Positions 8,123-15,488 of a stretch of DNA of 37,885 bases are shown in pieces. The stretch is from an uncultured Eubacteriales bacterium (lineage in GTDB: Bacteria; Bacillota; Clostridia; Lachnospirales; Anaerotignaceae). How positions within the stretch are numbered: the first letter of the stretch is position 1; every line of letters begins with the position of its first letter. The position numbers were made by a program, and so were the translations under genes. The DNA is taken from positions 1 to 37,885 of the forward strand of contig URCD01000013.1 of the NCBI GenBank assembly GCA_900546215.1, written 5' to 3'. The notes below the pieces were generated by a model that was given only the letters and a program-made list of their open reading frames with translations, did no database searches and had not been told where the DNA came from.

Positions 8123-8947
8123 GTGAAAAAAATTGAGTTGATTGCAACAGACCTTGACGGAACATTACTAACTGATGATAAGCGTATATCAAAGGTAAAT
8201 TTGAAAGCTATCAATGATGCTGTTGATGCTGGAATATATTTTGTGCCCTCTACAGGAAGGGCTCTTTATACCATACCGGAAAATGTTTTAAGTCTTGAAG
8301 GTGTTAAATACGTCATAACATCAAATGGAGCCGCTGTTACAGATTTGAAATCAAAAGAGATTATTTATAAGAAACAGCTTGACATAAATACGGCTCAACA
8401 GGTTATAGAATATGGACTGGATATGGGAATTATGGTTGAAATATTTGTAAATGGCAGAGCATATACCCTAAAAAAATTTATGGCTAGGCTAGTTGAATAC
8501 GGAGTTAATCCTAAATTTACAGATTGGATGGAAGATACGAGAACTGTGGTGAATAAATTTGAAGAAATATTAAAAAATGGAACCACAGTGGAGAATATAA
8601 ATATGATTTATACAGATTTAAGCAAGAGAGTGGAGACGCATAGTTATTTGACAAGAAATCTTGAAGTAGAAGTTACAAACTCTCTCGGATATAATCTTGA
8701 GGTTGGTGCAAAAGGCTGCTCAAAGGGGGAAGCTCTTGAAGCTCTTGCTAAAAAGCTTAGTATTGACATGGGAAAGGTAATGTGCCTTGGGGATAATGAC
8801 AATGACAGAGATATGCTGCGCCGTGCAGGAATAAGTATAGCAATGGCTAATGCGGACAACACATTGAAAGAAAACGTTACATATGTTTCAAAAGGAAACA
8901 ATGAAGACGGATTTGCTCATGCCGTCTATAAATACGCATTTAATTAA
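8123..8947 (+). CDS. Cof-type HAD-IIB family hydrolase
   Basis: A 274-residue phosphatase of the Cof/YidA group. Motif I is ATDLDGTLL (nucleophile Asp10, general acid Asp12), motif II is in VPSTGRA, the class IIB cap lies between about residues 85 and 190, then the lysine in GCSKGEAL and motif IV GDNDNDRDML, ending with ISIAMANA. Members dephosphorylate sugar phosphates or flavin/pyridoxal phosphates; the substrate here is not predictable. The start is GTG 8123 after CCGGAGGTAG. The next gene begins 26 bases downstream, so read-through into the SPFH operon is possible. Confidence 0.92.
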   Translation: MKKIELIATDLDGTLLTDDKRISKVNLKAINDAVDAGIYFVPSTGRALYTIPENVLSLEGVKYVITSNGAAVTDLKSKEIIYKKQLDINTAQQVIEYGLDMGIMVEIFVNGRAYTLKKFMARLVEYGVNPKFTDWMEDTRTVVNKFEEILKNGTTVENINMIYTDLSKRVETHSYLTRNLEVEVTNSLGYNLEVGAKGCSKGEALEALAKKLSIDMGKVMCLGDNDNDRDMLRRAGISIAMANADNTLKENVTYVSKGNNEDGFAHAVYKYAFN

Positions 8948-8973
8948 TTTTGTATAGAAGAGGTGTATATGTA

Positions 8974-10257
8974 ATGGGAATTATTAAAGCTTTAACCGGA
9001 GCTGTTGGCGGCGGACTCGCTGACCAGTGGCTTGAGGTAATCGAGCCTGATAATATGACTGATACAACTGTATTTACATCAGGTGTGAAGGTGAGAAGGG
9101 ATGACAGGAGAAACAGCAACACAAAAGGGACAGCCGATATTATAACTGACGGTTCGGTTATACATGTAAATCCTAATCAGTTTATGATACTTACGGATGG
9201 CGGCAAGGTAATAGATTATACTGCCGAAGAGGGATATTATACGGTAAGCAATTCATCAATGCCGTCTCTTTTTAACGGAAATTTTGGAGATGCTCTTAAA
9301 GAATCATTTTCACGTATAAAATATGCTGGAGTAACACCTCAGAAACAAAAGGTATATTATATAAATTTACAGGAAATAAAAGGGATAAAATTTGGAACAA
9401 GAACACCTGTTAATTACTTTGATAATTTCTATAATGCAGAGCTGTTTTTAAGAGCTCACGGAACATACAGTATTAAAATAACTGACCCTTTATTGTTTTT
9501 CCGTGAGGTAATACCGAGAAATGACAATACAGTAGACATCAATGACATCAATGAGCAGTATCTCAGTGAATTTCTTGAGGCTCTTCAGGCTGCTATTAAT
9601 CAGATGTCGGCTGACGGAGTAAGAATTTCATTTGTCCCGAGTAAGGGAAGAGAACTGTCAAAATATATGGCAGATATTTTAGACGGAGAATGGAAGTCCA
9701 ACCGAGGAATGGAAGTCCAGTCTGTGGGAATTGCAAGTATCTCATATGACGATGAAAGTACTAAGCTGATAAATCTGAGAAATCAGGGAGCAATGCTTGG
9801 CGACCCTGCCGTAAGGGAAGGTTATGTTCAGGGCTCTATCGCCAGAGGAATGGAGGCAGCAGGAAGCAATGCCAATGGCTCTATGGCCGGATTTATGGGT
9901 ATGGGAGTCGGTATGAGTGCTTCAGGAGGCTTTATGGGGGCTGCGTCAGCAGCAAACGCCAAACAAATGGAAAATAAAAATCTTGAACGCATAAAAAGTA
10001 ACGAGTGGAAATGCGAGTGCGGTTCTGTAAATACAGGTAAATTCTGTTCAGAGTGTGGTAAAGTAAAATCTGCTGACGGTACATGGAAATGTGAGTGCGG
10101 GGCTGTGAATACAGGGAAATTTTGTTCGGAATGCGGAAACCGTCGTCCAAGCAAAATTATATGTGATAAATGCGGATATGAGTGGAAGGAAACTGAAAAT
10201 ATACCAAAGTTCTGTCCTGAATGCGGAGATCCTATTAATGAACAGGACTATAAGTGA
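8974..10257 (+). CDS. SPFH-domain protein with C-terminal zinc ribbons (YdjI-like)
   Basis: A 427-residue protein. The N-terminal GIIKALTGAVGGGLADQW is typical of YdjI/virion-core-like SPFH proteins; the SPFH (band 7) domain covers about residues 60-270. A Gly/Met-rich linker (FMGMGVGMSASGGFMGAA) leads to three zinc ribbons: two nearly identical 26-residue units with CECG and CSECG pairs, then CDKCGYEW and CPECGD. ATG 8974 follows AGAGGTG; a TTG at 8950 is rejected. It heads a three-gene set matching B. subtilis ydjI, ydjG and ydjH, which is linked to PspA-type envelope stress, though no pspA is in this window. A scaffold at the cytoplasmic face of the membrane is the expected role. Confidence 0.88.
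   Translation: MGIIKALTGAVGGGLADQWLEVIEPDNMTDTTVFTSGVKVRRDDRRNSNTKGTADIITDGSVIHVNPNQFMILTDGGKVIDYTAEEGYYTVSNSSMPSLFNGNFGDALKESFSRIKYAGVTPQKQKVYYINLQEIKGIKFGTRTPVNYFDNFYNAELFLRAHGTYSIKITDPLLFFREVIPRNDNTVDINDINEQYLSEFLEALQAAINQMSADGVRISFVPSKGRELSKYMADILDGEWKSNRGMEVQSVGIASISYDDESTKLINLRNQGAMLGDPAVREGYVQGSIARGMEAAGSNANGSMAGFMGMGVGMSASGGFMGAASAANAKQMENKNLERIKSNEWKCECGSVNTGKFCSECGKVKSADGTWKCECGAVNTGKFCSECGNRRPSKIICDKCGYEWKETENIPKFCPECGDPINEQDYK
10006..10161 (+). repeat. Tandem duplication of a 78-bp zinc-ribbon unit
   Basis: Two consecutive 78-base units (starting 10006 and 10084) encode WKCECG(S/A)VNTGKFCSECG. The differences between copies are mostly at third codon positions, so the duplication is old and the protein sequence has been kept. 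Confidence 0.8.
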
Positions 10258-10274
10258 TATTTGGAGGCACCATA

Positions 10275-11333
10275 ATGGATACCTATATATATAAATGTCC
10301 GAACTGTGACAGCGGATTGGAATATGACGCTAAAACTCATATTTTCCACTGCGACTACTGCCGCAGCGATTTTACTGCGGAGGAACTGGAGGAAAATAAA
10401 CGTAAAAGAGAAGAAATTCTCATGGACAGTCATAATAAGCAGAATGACAATGAGTTTGGTGAACATGCCGTACTATACAGCTGCCCAAGCTGCGGTGCGG
10501 AAATAATGACTGATGAGAACACCGCGGCGACATTTTGCTATTACTGCCACAATCCGGTGGTGTTAAGCGGAAGACTGTCAGGCGACTTAGAGCCGGGCTT
10601 TATTATTCCGTTTAAAATTGACCGGGAAGAGGCTGAAAAGCGCTTTTTTAAGTGGGTTAAAACAAAGAAATTTCTCCCAAAGGACTTTGTAAATGAAAAG
10701 TCTGTGGGAAATTTATGCGGAGTTTATTATCCGTACTGGATGACAGACTGTACCGTCAGCGGAATGTATACAGCTACTGGAAAAAATCTAAGAGTATGGA
10801 TAGCCGGTGATTTAGAGTACACGGAAACAAAAATATATGACATAAGACGTGCGGGGACAATTAACTTTGATAATATCAAAAATTTTGCTATGACAGGTAA
10901 ACAGCTTAAACTCGCCACAGCTGTACAGCCATTTAAAGACGAAGAGATTGAAGATTTTAAGATGTCGTATCTTTCAGGCTTTATGGCTGAAAAAAGAAAT
11001 CTTGAAACAAAAGATGTTAACGATAAGGTCAAAGAGCAGGTCAGAACATATTCCGCAAGGATTTTTGAAGACAGTATAAGCGGATATAATATGCTTTCAG
11101 ACAAAAAAATAAATACTGACATAATCAGCTCTAAATGGGATTATGTTCTTTTACCGGTGTGGGTGCTTACATATTTTTCAAATGGTAAGACATATTATTA
11201 CGCGTTGAATGGACAGACAGGAAAAGCGGTAGGTGAGCTGCCAATCAGCAAACTGAAAATAAGTATATTTGCAATTCTTGTATTTGCTGCGGTATTTTTG
11301 ATTGTCTATGGAATAGGAGGAATAATACTGTGA
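10275..11333 (+). CDS. Zinc-ribbon membrane protein (YdjG-like, TFIIB-type ribbon)
   Basis: A 352-residue protein with two N-terminal zinc ribbons, CPNCDSGLEY...CDYC and CPSCGAEIM...CYYC, then a long soluble domain starting around PGFIIPFKIDREEA, and one C-terminal transmembrane helix (about residues 328-350, FAILVFAAVFLIVYGIGGI). This matches YdjG of B. subtilis. ATG 10275 is preceded by TTGGAGGCAC; the earlier in-frame start at 10254 would overlap the SPFH stop and lacks a site. Its stop overlaps the next start (GTGA), so translation is coupled. Expected role: cytoplasmic-facing partner of the TPM protein at the membrane. Confidence 0.85.
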   Translation: MDTYIYKCPNCDSGLEYDAKTHIFHCDYCRSDFTAEELEENKRKREEILMDSHNKQNDNEFGEHAVLYSCPSCGAEIMTDENTAATFCYYCHNPVVLSGRLSGDLEPGFIIPFKIDREEAEKRFFKWVKTKKFLPKDFVNEKSVGNLCGVYYPYWMTDCTVSGMYTATGKNLRVWIAGDLEYTETKIYDIRRAGTINFDNIKNFAMTGKQLKLATAVQPFKDEEIEDFKMSYLSGFMAEKRNLETKDVNDKVKEQVRTYSARIFEDSISGYNMLSDKKINTDIISSKWDYVLLPVWVLTYFSNGKTYYYALNGQTGKAVGELPISKLKISIFAILVFAAVFLIVYGIGGIIL

Positions 11334-12103
11334 TAAGAAAAAAACTCTTATTTCTTCTAGTAACTGTCATTTTAATGATTCCATCTTTTTCTGTTTATGC
11401 AGCCTCTGGCGTATACGATGATGCAGGTTTGTTCTATGAAACAGAAACAACTTCTTTGAATATGGAGCTTGAAGACCTTTCAGCTTTAACCGGCTGGGAT
11501 GTTGCTGTAGTGACAACAGACGATGCTCAAGGCAAGTCTGCTGTTGTTTATGCTGATGATTATTATGCGCAGATAGGCTTTGGAGACAATGGAATCATAT
11601 ATCTTCTTGATATGGATAACAGGGAAATATATATTTCAACATCCGGAGCAGCTACAGACTATCTTACAGACAGCAGACTGAACAATATATTTGACACAGC
11701 AGCAGATTTTGCAGCGCAAAGAAGCTACTATCAGGCAATGTCTGTGCAGATATCAATGACGTCTGACTATTTTAATGCAGGAATTCCGATAGATCAGGCT
11801 GCGGCGGCAGCCAAAATAACTGTTGTTGCGGCGGCTGTTATTATTGGTATTATAGCTGCTGTAATAACGGTCGTGTCAATAATTAAGTCCTACAGCTTTA
11901 AAGAAACAGGAAATATATACGAATACAGCTCAAAAAGCAGAGTTAATCTTACAGTTAACAGTGACAAGCTTGTTAATTCATTTATAACAACCAGAATAAG
12001 ACCAAAGCCTAAAAACAACTCAGGAAGCGGGAGCTCAGGGGGAAGCTCAACCCATAGGGCATCCAGCGGAAGAATACACGGCGGAGGCGGAAGAAAATTT
12101 TAA
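11330..12103 (+). CDS. TPM-domain membrane protein (YdjH/YgcG-like)
   Basis: A 257-residue protein: signal peptide (residues 1-25, ending PSFSVYAAS), an extracytoplasmic TPM domain beginning VYDDAGLFYETETTSL with VAVVTTDDAQGKS and GFGDNGIIYLLDM, one transmembrane helix around residues 164-188, and a cytoplasmic tail ending in a Ser/Gly-rich stretch with GRIHGGGGRKF. The layout equals that of B. subtilis YdjH. The GTG start at 11330 uses AGGAGG at 11315-11320 and overlaps the previous stop. As last gene of the operon it probably links the extracytoplasmic side to the YdjG-like and SPFH partners. A long perfect terminator follows. Confidence 0.88.
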   Translation: MIRKKLLFLLVTVILMIPSFSVYAASGVYDDAGLFYETETTSLNMELEDLSALTGWDVAVVTTDDAQGKSAVVYADDYYAQIGFGDNGIIYLLDMDNREIYISTSGAATDYLTDSRLNNIFDTAADFAAQRSYYQAMSVQISMTSDYFNAGIPIDQAAAAAKITVVAAAVIIGIIAAVITVVSIIKSYSFKETGNIYEYSSKSRVNLTVNSDKLVNSFITTRIRPKPKNNSGSGSSGGSSTHRASSGRIHGGGGRKF

Positions 12104-12104
12104 C

Positions 12105-12140
12105 AAATAAAAGGCCATAGTTATCTATGGCCTTTTATTT
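12105..12140. terminator. Bidirectional terminator between TPM and DUF305 genes
   Basis: A perfect 16-bp stem (12105-12120 with 12125-12140) around a TTAT loop, with A-rich and T-rich ends. The stop codon of the minus-strand DUF305 gene (12139-12141) lies within its end. Confidence 0.93.
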
Positions 12141-12705
12141 AGATACTGTTAAGCAGTTCCTTCATTTGGCGTACTCCTGCCCTTTGGGATGTGATAATTG
12201 CTTGAAGGATAGGGACAAGCTCAGGGCAAATAGAGAAATATAAGGCGTTTTCAGACATTCTGATGGCTCCTTCATGGTGGGGTATCATTTCATTTAGAAA
12301 GTCAGCGTCTATATTGTTTGTTGCGGAGGCGCTTCTCATTTCATGAAACATAACCTGCGTTATTTGTCTGAATTGGCTTTGATAAATACTGAGCTGAGTA
12401 TCTTTATTTTTTAATTTACTGCAACTATCCAATATATCTCTCATGTTTTTAATACTTTGCGTCTGCTCGTTTATAATGCTAAGAGCAATATTTCGCAAAG
12501 GCATATCAGTTGTATACTGAAGAATGTTAACTGACATTTCAATTGCCGCCATATGATGCGGTATCATCTGCATAATAAAATTATGTGAAATACTGTCTGT
12601 CAGCTTGACTTCAGTCATTTCCTCAATCATTTCATCTAGAATATCATAAAATTCTTTAAGATAGTTTCTGGCTGAATTAGTTAGATAGCTATTTTCACTT
12701 TTCAA
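12139..12705 (-). CDS. DUF305 family protein with two MIPHH motifs
   Basis: A 188-residue, mostly helical protein containing two DUF305 repeats. The marks are QMIPHHMAAIEMS (His50-His51) and EMIPHHEGAIRMS (His143-His144), plus FHEM at residues 120-123; these His/Met clusters resemble metal (copper-type) sites, but function is not established. No signal peptide or anchor is seen, so it is probably cytoplasmic, unlike many exported DUF305 proteins. The start is TTG at 12705, because AGGAGACC lies 8 bases upstream and no ATG fits. A possible 11-codon ORF with the same ribosome binding site precedes it. Confidence 0.85.
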   Translation of the reverse strand: MKSENSYLTNSARNYLKEFYDILDEMIEEMTEVKLTDSISHNFIMQMIPHHMAAIEMSVNILQYTTDMPLRNIALSIINEQTQSIKNMRDILDSCSKLKNKDTQLSIYQSQFRQITQVMFHEMRSASATNNIDADFLNEMIPHHEGAIRMSENALYFSICPELVPILQAIITSQRAGVRQMKELLNSI

Positions 12706-12707
12706 TT

Positions 12708-12771
12708 TTTGGTCTCCTAAATTTATTGTTTTAATTTACTATATGAAAAATGGAGCATTTGGTCTCCTAAA
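12708..12771. repeat. 14-bp direct repeat carrying a ribosome binding site, 50 bp apart
   Basis: TTTGGTCTCCTAAA occurs at 12708-12721 and 12758-12771, exactly 50 bases apart. On the minus strand each copy reads TTTAGGAGACCAAA, a Shine-Dalgarno sequence: the inner copy serves the DUF305 TTG start, the outer copy precedes an ATG. Confidence 0.75.
12723..12758 (-). CDS. Possible leader peptide upstream of the DUF305 gene
   Basis: ATG at 12758 to TAA at 12723 encodes MLHFSYSKLKQ. It is preceded by AGGAGACCAA, identical to the ribosome binding site of the downstream gene, and stops 2 to 3 bases before that second site. This layout suits translational coupling or attenuation, but a chance ORF is possible. 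Confidence 0.3.
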   Translation of the reverse strand: MLHFSYSKLKQ

Positions 12772-12821
12772 AATTTCAATACTTATTTTTAGAATGAAAA
12801 ATACCTGCTCTTAATAAAGAA

Positions 12822-12856
12822 ACAACTTGTATATACATATAGACAAGTTGTATAAT
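12822..12856 (+). promoter_or_regulatory. araR-araABD promoter with AraR-type operator
   Basis: TTGTAT at 12827-12832 and TATAAT at 12851-12856 with an 18-base spacer. ACTTGTATATACATAT at 12825-12840 matches 12 of 16 bases of the B. subtilis-type AraR box as I recall it (ATTTGTACGTACAAAT). In addition ACAACTTGT (12822-12830) and ACAAGTTGT (12843-12851) form a 9-bp dyad spanning the promoter core. Autorepression by AraR, relieved by arabinose, is the expected logic. Confidence 0.75.
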
Positions 12857-12888
12857 TGGTTAAAAAGCAGCGTGCGGGAGGTGGTATT

Positions 12889-13965
12889 TTGGGTAAAAAC
12901 GACGGGCCGAAATATATAATTTTATCAGAGTATATAAAAAATGATATAAAAGAGGGGAAAATAAAACGGGGAGATAGGTTGCCTTCTGAAAATAATTTGG
13001 CCGAAAAATTTTGCATGAGCAGACATACGGTGCGTAAAGCCTTCGCTATTTTAGAAAATGAAGGGTACATTACGGCGGAACACGGCAGGGGTAGGTTTTG
13101 TACTCTTAAATTAAAGGGGAGAAGCCAGACAAAGACTATTGCTACTGTTACCACATACATATCTGACTATATCTTTCCTAGAGTTATCAACGGCATATAT
13201 GATGAAATGACTAAAAACGGCTATAACATTTTGCTTAAAAATACGGGAAACAGCATATCCGCAGAGAAAAAATGCCTGGAGGATATACTGGAGGCAGGAA
13301 TAGACGGACTTATTATTGAACCGAGCAAAAGCCAGATTTTTTGCAGAAATGCTGAGTTATATAATAGACTGGACGAGGCTGGAATACCATATGTTTTTAT
13401 ACAGGGGTACTATCCGCAGATGAAAAATAAGCCGCATATTCTGATGGATGACGAGCAGGGAGGATATCTTGTTGCAAGACACCTTATAGAACTTGGGCAC
13501 AGAAAAATTGTAGGGATTTTTAAGGCGGATGACTCCCAAGGAGCTGAGAGGCATAAAGGCTTCGTAAAAGGACTGAATGAATTTGGCATGCAGTATAATC
13601 CAGAGCTGATAATCTGGTACCATACTGAGGACAGAAAATATAAGCCGGCGTCAATACTTAAAGGGCTTCTTGATGAAAATAAAGATATAACAGCTGTGGC
13701 CTGCTATAACGACCAAATTGCAATGCAGGTTATTAAGGAATTAGATAAAATGGGTCTCAGTGTTCCTGATGATATATCTGTAACGGGCTTTGATGATTCA
13801 GCTATTGCTAAAGAGGTTGGTCTTACAACCGTTACACATCCTAAGGATGAGCTTGGCAAGAAGTCTGCCGAAGTTCTAATAAAGCTTATGAACGGCGAGA
13901 AGGTTCAGGAGCATGAGATAATGAAAACAGAGCTTGTTGTGAGAAGATCAACCAGAAAAATATAA
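12889..13965 (+). CDS. araR: GntR/LacI-type arabinose operon repressor AraR
   Basis: A 358-residue repressor. The N-terminal GntR winged helix covers about residues 1-70 (GDRLPSENNLAEKF, SRHTVRKAFAILENEGYI, GRGRFC); the rest is a LacI-type effector domain with ILMDDEQGGYLVARHLIELGHRKI, AVACYNDQIAMQ and ISVTGFDDSAIA. This combination defines AraR. The likely start is TTG 12889, 7 bases after GGGAGG; an upstream TTG at 12856 lies in the promoter and would read through the ribosome binding site. It is the first gene before araA, B and D, 15 bases from araA, and its promoter carries the operator. Effector is presumably L-arabinose. Confidence 0.92.
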   Translation: MGKNDGPKYIILSEYIKNDIKEGKIKRGDRLPSENNLAEKFCMSRHTVRKAFAILENEGYITAEHGRGRFCTLKLKGRSQTKTIATVTTYISDYIFPRVINGIYDEMTKNGYNILLKNTGNSISAEKKCLEDILEAGIDGLIIEPSKSQIFCRNAELYNRLDEAGIPYVFIQGYYPQMKNKPHILMDDEQGGYLVARHLIELGHRKIVGIFKADDSQGAERHKGFVKGLNEFGMQYNPELIIWYHTEDRKYKPASILKGLLDENKDITAVACYNDQIAMQVIKELDKMGLSVPDDISVTGFDDSAIAKEVGLTTVTHPKDELGKKSAEVLIKLMNGEKVQEHEIMKTELVVRRSTRKI

Positions 13966-13980
13966 TTAAGGGGGATATGC

Positions 13981-15477
13981 ATGCTTACAAAAAAGGAATA
14001 TAAATTTTGGTTTGCACCGGGGTCTCAGAACCTGTATGGAGATAAATGCTTAGAGGAGGTAGCACAACATTCTGCTGTTATAGTAGATAATCTAAACAAA
14101 AGTGGAGTTCTGCCATATGAGATAGTGCTTAAGCCTACACTTATAGATTCTTCAAGCATCAGAAAAACAATGAATGACGCAAATTCAGATGAGCTATGTG
14201 CGGGTATTGTAACCTGGATGCATACATTTTCACCTGCAAAAAGCTGGATAGCGGGTCTTAAGGAGCTTCGCAAGCCTTTGCTGCATCTTCATACGCAATT
14301 TTATGCGGAGATACCCTATGACACTATAGATATGGATTATATGAATACCAACCAGTCTGCCCACGGTGACAGGGAATTTGGCCATATGGTGACAAGGCTT
14401 GGAAAACACAGAAAGGTTATTGCCGGACACTGGTCTGATATTAATGTCAAAAGACGAATATCGGAATGGATGGTATCCGCCGTTGGCGTTATTGAAAGCA
14501 GCAATATTCGTGTGCTGAGGGTTGGAGACAATATGAGAGATGTCGCTGTAACTGAAGGCGATAAGGTTGAGGCGCAGATAAAATTCGGATGGCAGGTTGA
14601 TTCATACAGTATTACCGATATAGCGGATTACGTTGGTAAAGTACCTTTAGCAGACGCGGAAAATCTTACAGATGAGTATTATAAAAAGTATGATATTTTG
14701 CTTGAAGGACAGTCTCCAAAGGAATTCAGACGCCATGTAACCGAACAGGCAAGAATAGAGCTTGGATTTGAAAAATTTATGAAAGAAATGGATTATAATG
14801 CCATTGTAACTCATTTTGGAATGCTGTCAGGATTAAAGCAGCTGCCAGGGCTTGCGATACAAAGACTGATGGAGAAAGGATATGGCTTTGGCGCAGAAGG
14901 AGATTGGAAAACAGCAGCGCTTGTACGCCTTATGAAAATAATGACGACTGGCTGTGAGAAAAATATGGGAACATCATTTATGGAGGACTATACATATAGT
15001 TTTATACCCGGAAGGGATGGTATACTTCAGGCGCATATGCTGGAGGTATGCCCGTCTATTGCCTGCGAAAAACCTTCAATAAATGTATGCCCTCTGTCTA
15101 TGGGAGAACGCGAAGACCCTGCCAGACTGGTATTCACAGCAAAGCAGGGACATGGAATAGCAGCATCACTTGTGGACCTGGGAACAAGATTTCGTCTTAT
15201 TATTAGTGATGTTGACTGTCTGCCGTTAGAAAAACCTATGCCAAAACTGCCTGTAGCATGTGCGTTTTGGAGACCGGAACCAAACCTGATTACAGGTGCA
15301 GAGGCGTGGATATTGGCCGGAGGGGCACATCACACAGCGTTCACATATGACCTCAGTGCAGAGCAGCTTGGGGATTGGGCTGAGGAAATGGGAATTGAAG
15401 TAATATATATAAACAATAGCACAACAATTCACGGCTTAAAAAATGAGTTAAGGTGGAACAGTGCATCATTCAGATAA
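13981..15477 (+). CDS. araA: L-arabinose isomerase
   Basis: A 498-residue enzyme converting L-arabinose to L-ribulose in the cytoplasm. The length is normal. The N-terminal FWFAPGSQNLYG is diagnostic, and the metal/catalytic residues fall at the E. coli positions: Glu306 (GAEGDWKT), Glu335 (FMEDYTY), His352 (QAHMLEVCPS) and His450 (AGGAHHTAF). ATG 13981 follows AAGGGGGAT. It is the second gene of araR-araA-araB-araD and 11 bases before araB. Confidence 0.97.
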   Translation: MLTKKEYKFWFAPGSQNLYGDKCLEEVAQHSAVIVDNLNKSGVLPYEIVLKPTLIDSSSIRKTMNDANSDELCAGIVTWMHTFSPAKSWIAGLKELRKPLLHLHTQFYAEIPYDTIDMDYMNTNQSAHGDREFGHMVTRLGKHRKVIAGHWSDINVKRRISEWMVSAVGVIESSNIRVLRVGDNMRDVAVTEGDKVEAQIKFGWQVDSYSITDIADYVGKVPLADAENLTDEYYKKYDILLEGQSPKEFRRHVTEQARIELGFEKFMKEMDYNAIVTHFGMLSGLKQLPGLAIQRLMEKGYGFGAEGDWKTAALVRLMKIMTTGCEKNMGTSFMEDYTYSFIPGRDGILQAHMLEVCPSIACEKPSINVCPLSMGEREDPARLVFTAKQGHGIAASLVDLGTRFRLIISDVDCLPLEKPMPKLPVACAFWRPEPNLITGAEAWILAGGAHHTAFTYDLSAEQLGDWAEEMGIEVIYINNSTTIHGLKNELRWNSASFR

Positions 15478-15488
15478 GGGGGAGCTTT

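Noticed and set aside
9828..10154. 108-codon minus-strand frame with repeated PHSEQN/VFTxPHSHFH pattern
   Set aside because: The repeat is just the reverse complement of the duplicated zinc-ribbon codons in the SPFH gene.
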